Translations under genes and position numbers: made by a program
Notes under the pieces: generated by a model
Told to the model about the DNA's origin: nothing
The model's input: only the letters and a program-made list of their open reading frames with translations
The model's database searches: none
Assembly: GCA_947305835.1 (NCBI GenBank)
Contig: CAMZEQ010000031.1
Location: 1 to 8,091 of the forward strand
Reading direction: 5' to 3'
Length of the DNA stretch: 8,091 bases
Source of the DNA: an uncultured Alphaproteobacteria bacterium
Lineage (GTDB): Bacteria > Pseudomonadota > Alphaproteobacteria > CAAHEQ01 > UBA3637
Shown: positions 1 to 6,736 of the stretch, piece by piece
Layout of the letters: every line of letters begins with the position of its first letter
Position numbering within the stretch: the first letter of the stretch is position 1

Positions 1-28
1 GGTGTGCCAGTTCAGTTTCTTTTGTCAT
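1..28 (-). CDS. Start of an unidentified minus-strand gene (possibly parC), 5' fragment
   Basis: An ATG at 28-26 on the minus strand opens a frame of nine complete codons, MTKETELAH, before the window ends. A strong Shine-Dalgarno sequence, AAAAAAGGAG, lies about 7 nt upstream, so this is very likely a real start. It follows recO by 34 nt with no terminator visible, so it should belong to the lepB-rnc-era-recO operon. In many alphaproteobacteria the gene after recO encodes topoisomerase IV subunit A (parC). That identity rests on remembered gene order only; nine residues cannot confirm it. Confidence 0.5.
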
Positions 29-62
29 TTTTATTCTCCTTTTTTAACAGTATAAAACAAAT

Positions 63-749
63 TTATTTATTTTTCAATAAATAATTACGTGCATTTGGCA
101 AAGGGCCGTTTAAAACGTGTTTTTGTAAAAAGTAACCTGTGATTTTTAAGGCATCTTTTAAATCATTTTCATCAGCTGATACATTTTGCCAAAAAAATTT
201 GGGCAGAGTAAAAAGTTTATCGCGATAGGGGTAACCTTTTTCAAAACTTACCGCACATCCTGTTTTGGGTGAAATGTAGGCTAAATTGTTTTTATCGCCG
301 CCACCGGCACACTCAGATAAGGCCAACCCAAATCCGAGCTCAGAGAGTAAAGTAAGCTCAAACAAAATATAATTTTTTACATAAAGTTTATCGTTTAAGT
401 TATTGATTAAATTAAAAACGATATTATATATATTTGTGTGTATTTGGCGTTCAGGTAAGGTGTGATTCAAAAGTTCACAAAGACAGCTTAAACAGCTTAA
501 ACGTCCCCAATCATCCAAATAAAAAGCAGATACAGACGTTAAATTTTCCAAATAAAATGTTCCCAATTGTTCCGAAAGTCTGGCTTGCCATCGTGCATTA
601 ACAATATCCGCAGGTTGGGGGGGATTTTTTCCTTTATAAACCCCCAAATAACGTCCGTTTTCTTTGGTTAATAAAGAGATGACAAAAGATTTTTCCCCTA
701 ATTTTTTTGCCCCCAAAACAATCGCATTTTCACTTTTGATTTCAGGCAT
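63..749 (-). CDS. recO: DNA repair protein RecO
   Basis: RecO is a recombination mediator that, with RecR, loads RecA onto SSB-coated single-stranded DNA in the RecF pathway. The 228-residue product is of normal family length. Residues 1-80 form the OB-fold (AIVLGAKKLGEKSFVISLLT, then the glycine-rich NGRYLGVYKG), and the rest is the helical domain with the alphaproteobacterial block ELTLLSELGFGL (131-142) followed by AYIS..TGCAVS. The family's usual closing motif appears as GPLPNARNYLL (215-225). Cysteines cluster at 86, 89 and 91, with further ones at 147 and 165; I cannot say whether they bind zinc. The start overlaps the end of era by 8 nt (742-749), implying translational coupling. It is the fourth gene of the lepB-rnc-era-recO operon. 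Confidence 0.93.
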   Translation of the reverse strand: MPEIKSENAIVLGAKKLGEKSFVISLLTKENGRYLGVYKGKNPPQPADIVNARWQARLSEQLGTFYLENLTSVSAFYLDDWGRLSCLSCLCELLNHTLPERQIHTNIYNIVFNLINNLNDKLYVKNYILFELTLLSELGFGLALSECAGGGDKNNLAYISPKTGCAVSFEKGYPYRDKLFTLPKFFWQNVSADENDLKDALKITGYFLQKHVLNGPLPNARNYLLKNK

Positions 750-1623
750 TAAAATTCAATCCCCAAGGTTGATATTGATGAATATCTTCACCCCAATTTT
801 CTCTGACTTTTACAAATAAAAATAAATTGACTTTTTTACCTAATTGTTTGCTCATTTCAACGCGGGCTGTTTGGCCGATTTTTTTAATCATTTGGCCGTT
901 TTTACCCAAAATAATAGACTTGTGAGCTTCGCGAGATACTATGATGTTTTGTTCGATCCTGATAGATTCTTTTTGTTCTTTGAATGAAATTGGTTCTACT
1001 GTCAGTTGATAGGGAAGCTCCTGACGCAAATAAAGAAACAATTTTTCTCGTGTGATTTCGGCGCAAAAGAGTTTGTCAGGTAGATCGGTCAATTCTTGAT
1101 CAGAAAATAACCAATTTCCTGTGGGTGCATGGGTAAGCAAGTAATCCTTTAACTCCTTTGTATTTTCGCCCGTCTGTGCCGAAATGCAAAATACGGCGGA
1201 TATATTTGGGAATTGGTTCAATTCGCTTAATTGTTTGGCGATAATATCCTTTTTAACTAAATCCACCTTATTTAAGACAAAAATTACAGGCTGGTTTATT
1301 TTTTTTAAAATTCGGATATCTTCCTGTGTGATACCTTTGTGGGCATCTGCGACCATTAATTGCATATCGGCATCATTTAATTCTGTCCATGCGCAATCGA
1401 TCATGGCTCGGTCCAGACGGCGTTGAGGTTTAAAAATACCGGGTGTGTCTACCAAGACCAATTGTGTGTCGTTTTCCGTTAAAATACCGCGCACACGAGA
1501 GCGCGTCGTTTGTACTTTCGGGGATACAATACTGACTTTTTCCCCAACCAAACGATTGATGATGGAAGATTTGCCAACATTTGTTTGACCGATAATCGAT
1601 ACGAATGCAAATTTAGTTGCCAT
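742..1623 (-). CDS. era: GTPase Era (16S rRNA-binding, 30S maturation)
   Basis: Era is an essential GTPase that binds the 3' end of 16S rRNA and helps mature the 30S subunit at the inner membrane. All GTPase motifs are visible in the 293-residue protein: G1 GQTNVGKS (12-19), the G2 region QTTRSRVRG (38-46), G3 DTPG (59-62), G4 NKVD (118-121) and G5 SAQTG (148-152). The C-terminal third is the KH RNA-binding domain with its GxxG loop in IILGKNGQMIKKIG. Length is typical. G1 reads GQTNVGKS where GxPNVGKS or GxPNAGKS is more usual; Thr replaces Pro but the P-loop is intact. The start overlaps rnc by 11 nt and the end overlaps recO by 8 nt. The rnc-era pairing is widely conserved, and both products act in rRNA maturation. 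Confidence 0.97.
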   Translation of the reverse strand: MATKFAFVSIIGQTNVGKSSIINRLVGEKVSIVSPKVQTTRSRVRGILTENDTQLVLVDTPGIFKPQRRLDRAMIDCAWTELNDADMQLMVADAHKGITQEDIRILKKINQPVIFVLNKVDLVKKDIIAKQLSELNQFPNISAVFCISAQTGENTKELKDYLLTHAPTGNWLFSDQELTDLPDKLFCAEITREKLFLYLRQELPYQLTVEPISFKEQKESIRIEQNIIVSREAHKSIILGKNGQMIKKIGQTARVEMSKQLGKKVNLFLFVKVRENWGEDIHQYQPWGLNFNA

Positions 1624-2248
1624 GTTGAATTTCCTGTAAAATCAAGTAAGCGGCTTCTTGTTCTGCTTTTTTGATGGATCCGCCTTTTGCTATTTTGACA
1701 TAAGGACCTGCAGTCACTTTAACCGTGAATTCGGGGGCATGGGATTGCCCATGTTGTTCGAGTAGGGTATATATCGGCAAAGCCCCAAAGTTTTTTTGGG
1801 CGAACTCTTGCAGGGCAGACTTTGAATCTTGCGGTGCATGCTCATAAGAACGCATAATCGGTTCCCAAATCGGCTGAATTAAATTTTTGGCTGCATCTAA
1901 TCCCTGGTCTAAGTACAAAGCTCCGATGATGGCTTCACATACGTCCGATAAGACAGATTTGTTGTGGCGGATACATTTGGCGGCTTTATCAGCAAAGGCA
2001 TCCAATTCCCAAGTTTTTGCGACCTTGGCTAATGTTTTACCGCAGGTTAAAGCCACAAAGCGTTTGGCCAACAAACCTTCCGCTTCATTCGGATAGGCTC
2101 GATACAGCATTTCTGCAACAACAATCCCCAAAACACGGTCGCCCAAAAATTCCAATCTTTCATACCCCGCTTTTTGACCGGCTAAAGCTAAATGCGTTGC
2201 TTGTTCATATAATTCGGTATTTTTAAAAAAAGAACGAATATTGTCCAT
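1613..2248 (-). CDS. rnc: Ribonuclease III, compact N-terminus
   Basis: RNase III is a double-strand-specific, Mg-dependent endonuclease that processes the rRNA precursor and regulates some mRNAs. With the start at 2248 the product has 211 residues: catalytic domain about 1-135 and a double-stranded-RNA-binding domain about 141-208. The signature ERLEFLGD (30-37) supplies E30, E33 and D37; SDVCEAIIGALYLD (101-114) supplies D102 and E105, matching the five catalytic acids of the E. coli enzyme. I chose ATG 2248 because an AGGGGG Shine-Dalgarno sequence overlaps the lepB stop just upstream. The frame stays open to an ATG at 2326, but that would add 26 residues unlike the family and overlap lepB by 70 nt. 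The protein is about 10-15 residues shorter at the N-terminus than usual, and the common ALTHxS motif reads ATHLAL. Confidence 0.93.
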   Translation of the reverse strand: MDNIRSFFKNTELYEQATHLALAGQKAGYERLEFLGDRVLGIVVAEMLYRAYPNEAEGLLAKRFVALTCGKTLAKVAKTWELDAFADKAAKCIRHNKSVLSDVCEAIIGALYLDQGLDAAKNLIQPIWEPIMRSYEHAPQDSKSALQEFAQKNFGALPIYTLLEQHGQSHAPEFTVKVTAGPYVKIAKGGSIKKAEQEAAYLILQEIQHGN

Positions 2249-2256
2249 CGGGCCCC

Positions 2257-3078
2257 CTAAATAATATCGGTGAAAAAGCGTTCCAAACGTAAGAATTCTT
2301 TCCAACGCCAGAATTGAAAAAACCAACCGTTGCCGTTTGTTGAATAAAATATTAAACGCGCTTTTCCTTCTAAATTGACTGACGGTACAACGCCGAAGTA
2401 ACGGCTGTCCAACGAATTGTCTCGATTATCACCCATCACAAAAAAAGTATCTTCCGGGATTTTGACGGGGAGTGTATTGTCGTATTCGGCATTATCCGTC
2501 AATTCGTATATATCATGTTGCATACCGTTTGGTAAAGTTTCTGTGTATCGTATGTACAGATGATTGCCGACTTCTGTGGTCCATACTTCACGTTTTTTTT
2601 CTTCTCTTGGAACAATTGTGTCGTTAATGTACAAGCGTCCGTTGCGCATTTGTACCGTATCACCGGGCAGCCCGATAATTCGCTTAATGTAGTCTGTTTT
2701 GTTTTCCGGCGGTTTTTTAAAGATAACAATATCGCCGCGTTGAGGCGGGTTTTCAAAGATTTTTCCCTTTGGAATTACCGGTAATGAAAAAGGGAAAGAA
2801 TGTTTGGAATATCCGTAATCGAATTTTGTAATGAAAAGATAGTCGCCGACCAACAACGTCGGCACCATCGAGCTGGAAGGAATATTATACGGTTCAAATA
2901 AAAAAGAGCGAATGGCTAAAGCCAATAAAATGGCCCCCAAAAGACCACCCCATCCCCCTGTGGGTTTTTTATCTTTTTGCGCCAAACTGCGATTTAGTTC
3001 TTCGATTTTTGAAAGCTGTTCGTTTTGATTTTGGGGTTGTTGGTTGTTCTCAGTGTTATCATTTATGTTTTCTTCCAT
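2257..3078 (-). CDS. lepB: Signal peptidase I
   Basis: This is the inner-membrane serine protease that removes signal peptides from Sec- and Tat-exported proteins. The catalytic serine is S70 in IPSSSMVPTL (66-75) and the general-base lysine is K132 in YIKRIIGLPGD (130-140). The later conserved box GDNRDNSLDSR is present, so the active site is complete. A single transmembrane helix spans about 43-61, and the catalytic domain should be periplasmic. Residues 1-38 form a low-complexity tail rich in Asn, Gln and Glu, which should be cytoplasmic. The 273-residue length is typical for alphaproteobacteria. It is the first gene of the minus-strand operon, with AAAGGA about 8 nt before the ATG, and it ends 8 nt before rnc. 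lepB-rnc-era is a conserved neighbourhood. No acpS or pdxJ lies upstream, where many relatives carry them. Confidence 0.96.
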   Translation of the reverse strand: MEENINDNTENNQQPQNQNEQLSKIEELNRSLAQKDKKPTGGWGGLLGAILLALAIRSFLFEPYNIPSSSMVPTLLVGDYLFITKFDYGYSKHSFPFSLPVIPKGKIFENPPQRGDIVIFKKPPENKTDYIKRIIGLPGDTVQMRNGRLYINDTIVPREEKKREVWTTEVGNHLYIRYTETLPNGMQHDIYELTDNAEYDNTLPVKIPEDTFFVMGDNRDNSLDSRYFGVVPSVNLEGKARLIFYSTNGNGWFFQFWRWKEFLRLERFFTDII

Positions 3079-3102
3079 AGTTGTATCCTTTCTTTTGGGG
3101 GT

Positions 3103-3131
3103 AATTTAGCACAAAATGTCATGCTTGTCTA
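3103..3131 (-). promoter_or_regulatory. Predicted sigma70-type promoter for lepB-rnc-era-recO
   Basis: On the minus strand TAGACA (3131-3126) and TAAATT (3108-3103) are separated by exactly 17 nt. They match the -35 consensus at 5 of 6 and the -10 consensus at 4 of 6. Transcription would begin near 3096, leaving a leader of under 20 nt before the lepB ATG at 3078. This is consensus matching in an AT-rich gap, so chance similarity is possible, but the spacing and location are right. Confidence 0.55.
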
Positions 3132-3168
3132 GTAAAATAAAAAAAGATTGAAGAATATGAATAAAAGA

Positions 3169-3197
3169 TTGACTTTCTTTTTGAAAAAGTGTATCTT
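3169..3197 (+). promoter_or_regulatory. Predicted sigma70-type promoter for lysS and downstream genes
   Basis: TTGACT (3169-3174) and TATCTT (3192-3197) are separated by exactly 17 nt, matching consensus at 5 of 6 and 4 of 6. The predicted start near 3204 leaves a leader of about 26 nt holding the lysS ribosome binding site (GAAAGGAA, about 7 nt before ATG 3230). There is no room for a T-box or attenuator. The -35 boxes of this promoter and the divergent lepB promoter are 37 nt apart. Confidence 0.6.
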
Positions 3198-3229
3198 GAA
3201 AACAATATTAAAAACAGAAAGGAAACAAA

Positions 3230-4708
3230 ATGACAACAGGTGAAAATTTGGGGCATGAACAAAGGCAAATTCGTTTGGATAAACTGAAAAAAATGGAAGC
3301 CCAAGGAATTAATGCTTACCCGCACACTTTTAAACCGAATGCGACCGGTTTATCTCTGTCAAAAAAGTATGCGGATTTGGCGCCCGATACCCAGACCGAA
3401 GACGTTGTTGTGGTGGCCGGCCGTGTGCGTGCTATTCGTAATTCCGGTATGTTCATGGATATTTATGATGCGACAGGCAAAGTCCAAATTTATACATCCA
3501 AGGAACATTCGGAAGCTAAAGTTTTGGAAATGTTAGATATGGTGGATATCGGTGATATTATCGGTATTAAAGGAACTGTTCGTCGGACAAAACGGGGTGA
3601 ATTGTCCGTCAATACGCAAGAAATTACCATGTTAGCCAAGGCTTTGTTGCCACTTCCTGAAAAATTCCATGGATTGACCGATACAGATACCAAGTATCGC
3701 CACCGCGAAGTGGATATGATTATGACGCCTGAAACAATTCAGACCTTTATTAAACGCAGTCAGATTTATGAAACAATTCGTCAATTGTTGATTTCAAAGG
3801 GCTGTTTGGAAGTTGAAACACCGATTTTGCAGTCAATTAAAGGGGGGGCGGCCGCAAAGCCCTTTGTTACGCACCATAATACCTTGGATATGGATTTGTT
3901 TTTGCGTGTGGCGCCTGAACTTTTTTTAAAACGCTTGATTGTGGGTGGACTCCCAGGCGTGTTTGAATTTGCTAAAAACTTTCGCAATGAAGGAATGGAT
4001 ACAACGCATAACCCGGAATTTACGGGGCTTGAGATGTATATTCCTTATATGGATTACAATGACATGGCAGATTTATTTGAAGAAATTGTTCGTAAAGCCT
4101 GTGAAGCAGTCAACGGTACCCTTCAAATCGAATACGATGGTAAGAAATTTAATTTGTCAAAGCCCTTTGCCCGTGTCACGATGAATGACATGATTAAAAA
4201 ATATGCCGGTGTGGATTTTTTGGCAATTAAGACGGATGAAGAAGCCCGTAGTATTGCCGAAAAACTGGGCGTTGAAGTTGATGATAATGCTGATTGGGGA
4301 CACTGCATGGCATCTGTTTTTGAAGCAAAATGTGAAGAACATTTGATTCAACCCACCATCGTGATGGACCATCCGAAATCCATGAATCCGCTTTGTAAAA
4401 CACATCGCACTGAGCCGCGTTTGGTGGAACAGTTTGAACCCTATATCAATGGCAAAGAAATGGGAAATGCCTATACAGAACTTACCAATCCGCTGGATCA
4501 ACGCGAACGCTTTGAAGAACAAGTGAAAGCGCGTGAAGCTGGGGATGAAGAAGCTGATATGATGGATGACGATTTTGTGGAAGCTTTGGAGCACGGTTTG
4601 CCACCCACGGGGGGAATGGGAATCGGTATGGACAGATTGGTTATGTTTTTAACGGGTAATACATCCATTCGGGATGTCATTGCTTTCCCCACAATGCGCA
4701 AAAAATAA
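3230..4708 (+). CDS. lysS: Lysyl-tRNA synthetase, class II
   Basis: The enzyme charges tRNA-Lys with lysine at the cost of ATP. The 492-residue protein has the class II layout: an anticodon-binding OB-fold at about 58-140 (VVVAGRVRAIRNSGMFMDI), then the catalytic core from about 165. Motif 2 lies at 251-265 (FRNEGMDTTHNPEFT) and motif 3 at 462-470 (GMGIGMDRL) followed by IRDVIAFPTMR. GGAAAKPF (205-212) and VAPELFLKRL (227-236) are also family hallmarks. Length is normal. Three stretches look unusual from memory of other LysRS2 proteins: KYRHREVDMI near 155-164 in place of the common RYRxRYLDLI, HPKSMNPLCKTHR (381-393), and FEPYINGKEMGNAYTEL (402-418). It is the first gene of the plus-strand set. 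Many alphaproteobacteria use an unrelated class I LysRS, so the class II form is notable. Confidence 0.97.
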   Translation: MTTGENLGHEQRQIRLDKLKKMEAQGINAYPHTFKPNATGLSLSKKYADLAPDTQTEDVVVVAGRVRAIRNSGMFMDIYDATGKVQIYTSKEHSEAKVLEMLDMVDIGDIIGIKGTVRRTKRGELSVNTQEITMLAKALLPLPEKFHGLTDTDTKYRHREVDMIMTPETIQTFIKRSQIYETIRQLLISKGCLEVETPILQSIKGGAAAKPFVTHHNTLDMDLFLRVAPELFLKRLIVGGLPGVFEFAKNFRNEGMDTTHNPEFTGLEMYIPYMDYNDMADLFEEIVRKACEAVNGTLQIEYDGKKFNLSKPFARVTMNDMIKKYAGVDFLAIKTDEEARSIAEKLGVEVDDNADWGHCMASVFEAKCEEHLIQPTIVMDHPKSMNPLCKTHRTEPRLVEQFEPYINGKEMGNAYTELTNPLDQRERFEEQVKAREAGDEEADMMDDDFVEALEHGLPPTGGMGIGMDRLVMFLTGNTSIRDVIAFPTMRKK

Positions 4709-4729
4709 GGAGGAGAATACGGATAAGAA

Positions 4730-4780
4730 ATGCTAAAAATAAAAGTGAAACTTGTAAATTCAAAAAAGGAGGAAATATAA
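4730..4780 (+). CDS. Possible 16-codon micro-ORF coupled to the next gene
   Basis: Directly after lysS, ATG 4730 opens a 16-codon frame, MLKIKVKLVNSKKEEI, ending in TAA at 4778-4780. The stop shares its last A with the ATG of the next gene (TAATG), the classic geometry of translational coupling. A strong GGAGGA sits at 4709-4714, but 15 nt from this ATG is longer than optimal. The downstream gene has its own good ribosome binding site (AAAGGAGGA, 4765-4773) inside the micro-ORF, so coupling is not required. This may be a leader peptide or a chance frame. The sequence is lysine-rich and I recognise no family. Confidence 0.25.
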   Translation: MLKIKVKLVNSKKEEI

Positions 4781-5037
4781 TGAAGGAACTTTTTAATAAT
4801 TTAATGAATTTGGACAAACCTGTTTTAACCCAAAAATTGGCGCCGATGTTGGCCCCTTTTGCCAGACTGATTTATATCGTGGGATTGGTGATTTTAACGC
4901 TGGTTGTTTTAAGCCTTTTAGCCTTGTTATTCAAGGGTAATCTTTCGGCGTTTTTGGTCGGTTTGATAGGTGTTTGTGCCGAATTTGCACTGATTCGTAT
5001 GTTCTGTGAGTATTTGACAGCGCACAGAAATAGGTAA
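4780..5037 (+). CDS. Small two-helix inner-membrane protein, possibly DUF4282-like
   Basis: This 85-residue protein has a short amphipathic N-terminus (1-26) and two hydrophobic segments at about 27-51 and 54-76, joined by a tight FKGN turn. It ends in a basic tail, AHRNR. The pattern of a Phe/Pro-containing lead-in, two helices, and a charged Arg-x-x-x-x-Glu in the second helix (R73, E78) resembles DUF4282, but I cannot verify membership. No function is assignable. AAAGGAGGA about 6 nt before the ATG makes the start convincing. It lies 71 nt after lysS with no terminator between, and its stop is 8 nt before tRNA-Arg, so it is probably cotranscribed with both. Confidence 0.8.
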   Translation: MKELFNNLMNLDKPVLTQKLAPMLAPFARLIYIVGLVILTLVVLSLLALLFKGNLSAFLVGLIGVCAEFALIRMFCEYLTAHRNR

Positions 5038-5045
5038 AGAGATTT

Positions 5046-5122
<77 letters not shown>

Positions 5123-5138
5123 TCTTCAGGTGTCTGTT

Positions 5139-5588
5139 ATGTTTATTCAAGATGTTCAGGCGACGGCGATTTCTTATCATGGAAAAGCCCTTTTAATACA
5201 AGGGCCCAGCGGTGTCGGTAAAACACGTTTAGCATTGCAATTGATAGAGCGGGGGGCTAAGTTAATCGGCGATGATTGTGTGAGTGTATTTATAAAAAAA
5301 AATCAATTGTATTGTAAAGCAAAAGAGAATTTTAAAGGGGTTTTGGAAATTCGGGGATTGGGTTTGGTAAAAGGATTTAAGGTAGCTGAACCAAGTCCGG
5401 TTTTATCTTTGATTCGCTTGCATCCCGAGAAAGTGGAACGTTTGCCAAAAACAAAAAAAATCTCGCTTTTGGGTAAAAAAGTACCTGTTTTTGATTTTTA
5501 TGCTTGCGAAACGAATGATATTCAAGTATTATATCTCACAAGAATTTTAAACGGGCGTTTTTCGCTTTTAAAGGAGTCGGAATGCTAG
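5139..5588 (+). CDS. hprK: HPr kinase/phosphorylase, short alphaproteobacterial form
   Basis: HprK phosphorylates, and can dephosphorylate, a regulatory serine of HPr, tuning the PTS phosphorelay. The 149-residue protein contains only the catalytic domain: Walker A GPSGVGKT (22-29), acidic pair D45-D46 in LIGDDCV, and the family signature EIRGLGLV (70-77). Firmicutes enzymes are about twice as long because of an extra N-terminal domain; lack of it is normal in alphaproteobacteria. I chose ATG 5139 with AGGTG 6 nt upstream. The open frame reaches back to 5088 but would run through the tRNA, and an in-frame GTG at 5130 has no ribosome binding site. The gene overlaps the EIIA gene by 7 nt. Its substrate HPr is two genes downstream. 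No chvG/chvI two-component genes precede it, unlike in many relatives. Confidence 0.93.
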   Translation: MFIQDVQATAISYHGKALLIQGPSGVGKTRLALQLIERGAKLIGDDCVSVFIKKNQLYCKAKENFKGVLEIRGLGLVKGFKVAEPSPVLSLIRLHPEKVERLPKTKKISLLGKKVPVFDFYACETNDIQVLYLTRILNGRFSLLKESEC

Positions 5589-6001
5589 GTATTGTTTTGG
5601 TGGCACACAATGATTTGGCAGAAGCCATAAAGACTGTTGCAGAACATGTTGCAGGTCCTTTGCCCGATTTGTTATGTGTGTCGGTTAAACCGGAAGATGA
5701 TATAGAATTGAAGCGCAATGAAATTGCTCAAAAAATAAAGATTTCCGATAAGGGTAAAGGGGTCGTTTTATTGACGGATATGTTTGGGGGAACTCCTTCT
5801 AATTTGGCTATTTCTTTGATGCAAGAGGGAAAAATTGAAGTTATTTCCGGTATGAATGTGCCTATGTTGATCAAGTTAATTCGAATGCGCAAGAAATCTT
5901 TGTCTGAGGCGATTTTGGCTTCAGCGGAATCGGGCCAACATTATATTATGGTGGCATCACAATTTTTGGGGAAGAAAAATAATGGTAAAAACAACGGTTA
6001 A
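5582..6001 (+). CDS. PTS EIIA component, mannose/fructose family
   Basis: This soluble phosphocarrier accepts phosphate from HPr. The 139-residue protein is a single mannose-type EIIA domain: start MLGIVLVAHNDLAEAI with the phosphorylatable histidine H9, the conserved TDMFGGTPSNLA (65-76), and SGMNVPMLIKL (89-99). Relatives usually read V-T-H-G at the active site; here it is V-A-H-N, but the histidine is kept. There is no fused EIIB domain and no EIIC/EIID gene here, so a regulatory rather than sugar-transport role fits. An AAAGGAGTC ribosome binding site lies inside the end of hprK, whose last 7 nt overlap this gene. Its own end overlaps HPr by 20 nt, giving an Asn/Lys/Gly-rich tail. Confidence 0.92.
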   Translation: MLGIVLVAHNDLAEAIKTVAEHVAGPLPDLLCVSVKPEDDIELKRNEIAQKIKISDKGKGVVLLTDMFGGTPSNLAISLMQEGKIEVISGMNVPMLIKLIRMRKKSLSEAILASAESGQHYIMVASQFLGKKNNGKNNG

Positions 6002-6254
6002 AATTCAAAATGTACGAGGATTGCATGCACGTGCGACGGCCGCTTTTGTCAAACTGGCGGATGTTTTTTCCGGTGATGTTTATGTCACCAATTCGGAAGG
6101 TTTGCGTGTTTCGGGTAAATCTATTATGGGGCTGTTGATGTTGGGGGCACCGATGGGATCTTCTTTGACTTTGGAAGTCGAAGGTGATGGTGCAGATCAA
6201 ATGATGGGCCAATTGGTGGATTTAATTAATAACAAATTCGGGGAAGAAATATGA
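5982..6254 (+). CDS. ptsH: Phosphocarrier protein HPr
   Basis: HPr carries phosphate between enzyme I and EIIA. In the 90-residue protein RGLHARA (12-18) holds the phosphoacceptor H15, and GKSIMGLLML (45-54) holds S47, equivalent to the Ser46 that HprK modifies. Both regulatory sites are intact, which agrees with hprK two genes upstream. GGGGAAG lies upstream of the ATG inside the EIIA gene. The coding region overlaps EIIA by 20 nt and the next gene by 4 nt (ATGA). Enzyme I (ptsI or ptsP) is not in the window and must be elsewhere if the relay works. HPr is often called npr or ptsO when it serves only the regulatory branch; sequence alone does not settle that. Confidence 0.95.
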   Translation: MVKTTVKIQNVRGLHARATAAFVKLADVFSGDVYVTNSEGLRVSGKSIMGLLMLGAPMGSSLTLEVEGDGADQMMGQLVDLINNKFGEEI

Positions 6255-6736
6255 CAGAAAAAGGACAAAAGATAATTGTCGGTTTTTTACTGTTTGCTTT
6301 GTTGGCCGTATGTTTTTTCTGGGCCCATAATACATCCGTTAAAGAACAAAAAAAAGATGACTTTTTATTATATGCTTATTTTTCCAAAACAGACGGATTA
6401 AATATCGGGGCGCCGGTGCGTATGTCCGGTTTGCCGGTGGGACATGTTTTTGCCTTGGATTTTGGGGATAATTTTTTGGTCCGTGTTACTCTTTCTTTTG
6501 ATAAAAAATACGCATTACCTGTGGATTCGTCTGTTTCCATTGAAACGGATGGTATTTTTGGCGGAAAGCATATTGAATTGATTCCGGGGGCAGATGATGA
6601 ATTATTATCATCCGGGGATGATTTGGTATATACTCAGGATGTTTTGTTATTGGATGAATTGCTGAATAAGCTGAATGCTTATATGGAACATAAAAATGAA
6701 CAAAAAGGAGTTGTCGATGAAAAAGAATCCGATTGA
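6251..6736 (+). CDS. MlaD-like MCE-domain protein, first of a tandem pair
   Basis: MCE proteins of the MlaD type are anchored in the inner membrane and form hexameric rings that bind phospholipids moved between the inner and outer membranes. This 161-residue protein has one transmembrane helix at about 8-25 and one MCE domain at about 37-113: FSKTDGLNIGAPVRMSGLPV near 44-63, then GIFGGKHIEL (101-110). A short C-terminal helix (LLLDELLNKLNAYM) and a charged tail follow. It is clearly related to the next gene but diverged, and it is the less typical of the two. GGGAAG precedes the ATG, which overlaps the HPr stop as ATGA. The MlaE, MlaF, MlaB and MlaC partners are not in the window. A hetero-oligomer with the next product is possible but unproven. 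Confidence 0.88.
   Translation: MTEKGQKIIVGFLLFALLAVCFFWAHNTSVKEQKKDDFLLYAYFSKTDGLNIGAPVRMSGLPVGHVFALDFGDNFLVRVTLSFDKKYALPVDSSVSIETDGIFGGKHIELIPGADDELLSSGDDLVYTQDVLLLDELLNKLNAYMEHKNEQKGVVDEKESD

Noticed and set aside
2249..2326. Longer rnc start at 2326
   Set aside because: The added 26 residues do not look like RNase III, they overlap lepB by 70 nt, and a Shine-Dalgarno sequence supports 2248 instead.
4157..4594. A 145-codon minus-strand open frame opposite lysS
   Set aside because: It lies wholly inside the conserved lysS coding region, its product (rich in Phe, His, Ile) resembles no family, and no ribosome binding site supports it.
5014..5040. Perfect TTGACA box (5014-5019) upstream of tRNA-Arg
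   Set aside because: The only -10-like hexamer near, TAAAGA at 5035-5040, matches 3 of 6 with a 15-nt spacer and would start transcription inside the tRNA. The box also codes Leu-Thr in the membrane protein, so chance is likely, though a weak promoter cannot be excluded.
6675..6716. Earlier start for the second mlaD gene
   Set aside because: No ribosome binding site precedes 6675, while AAAAAGGAG lies 6 nt before ATG 6717 and the MlaD-like sequence begins there.
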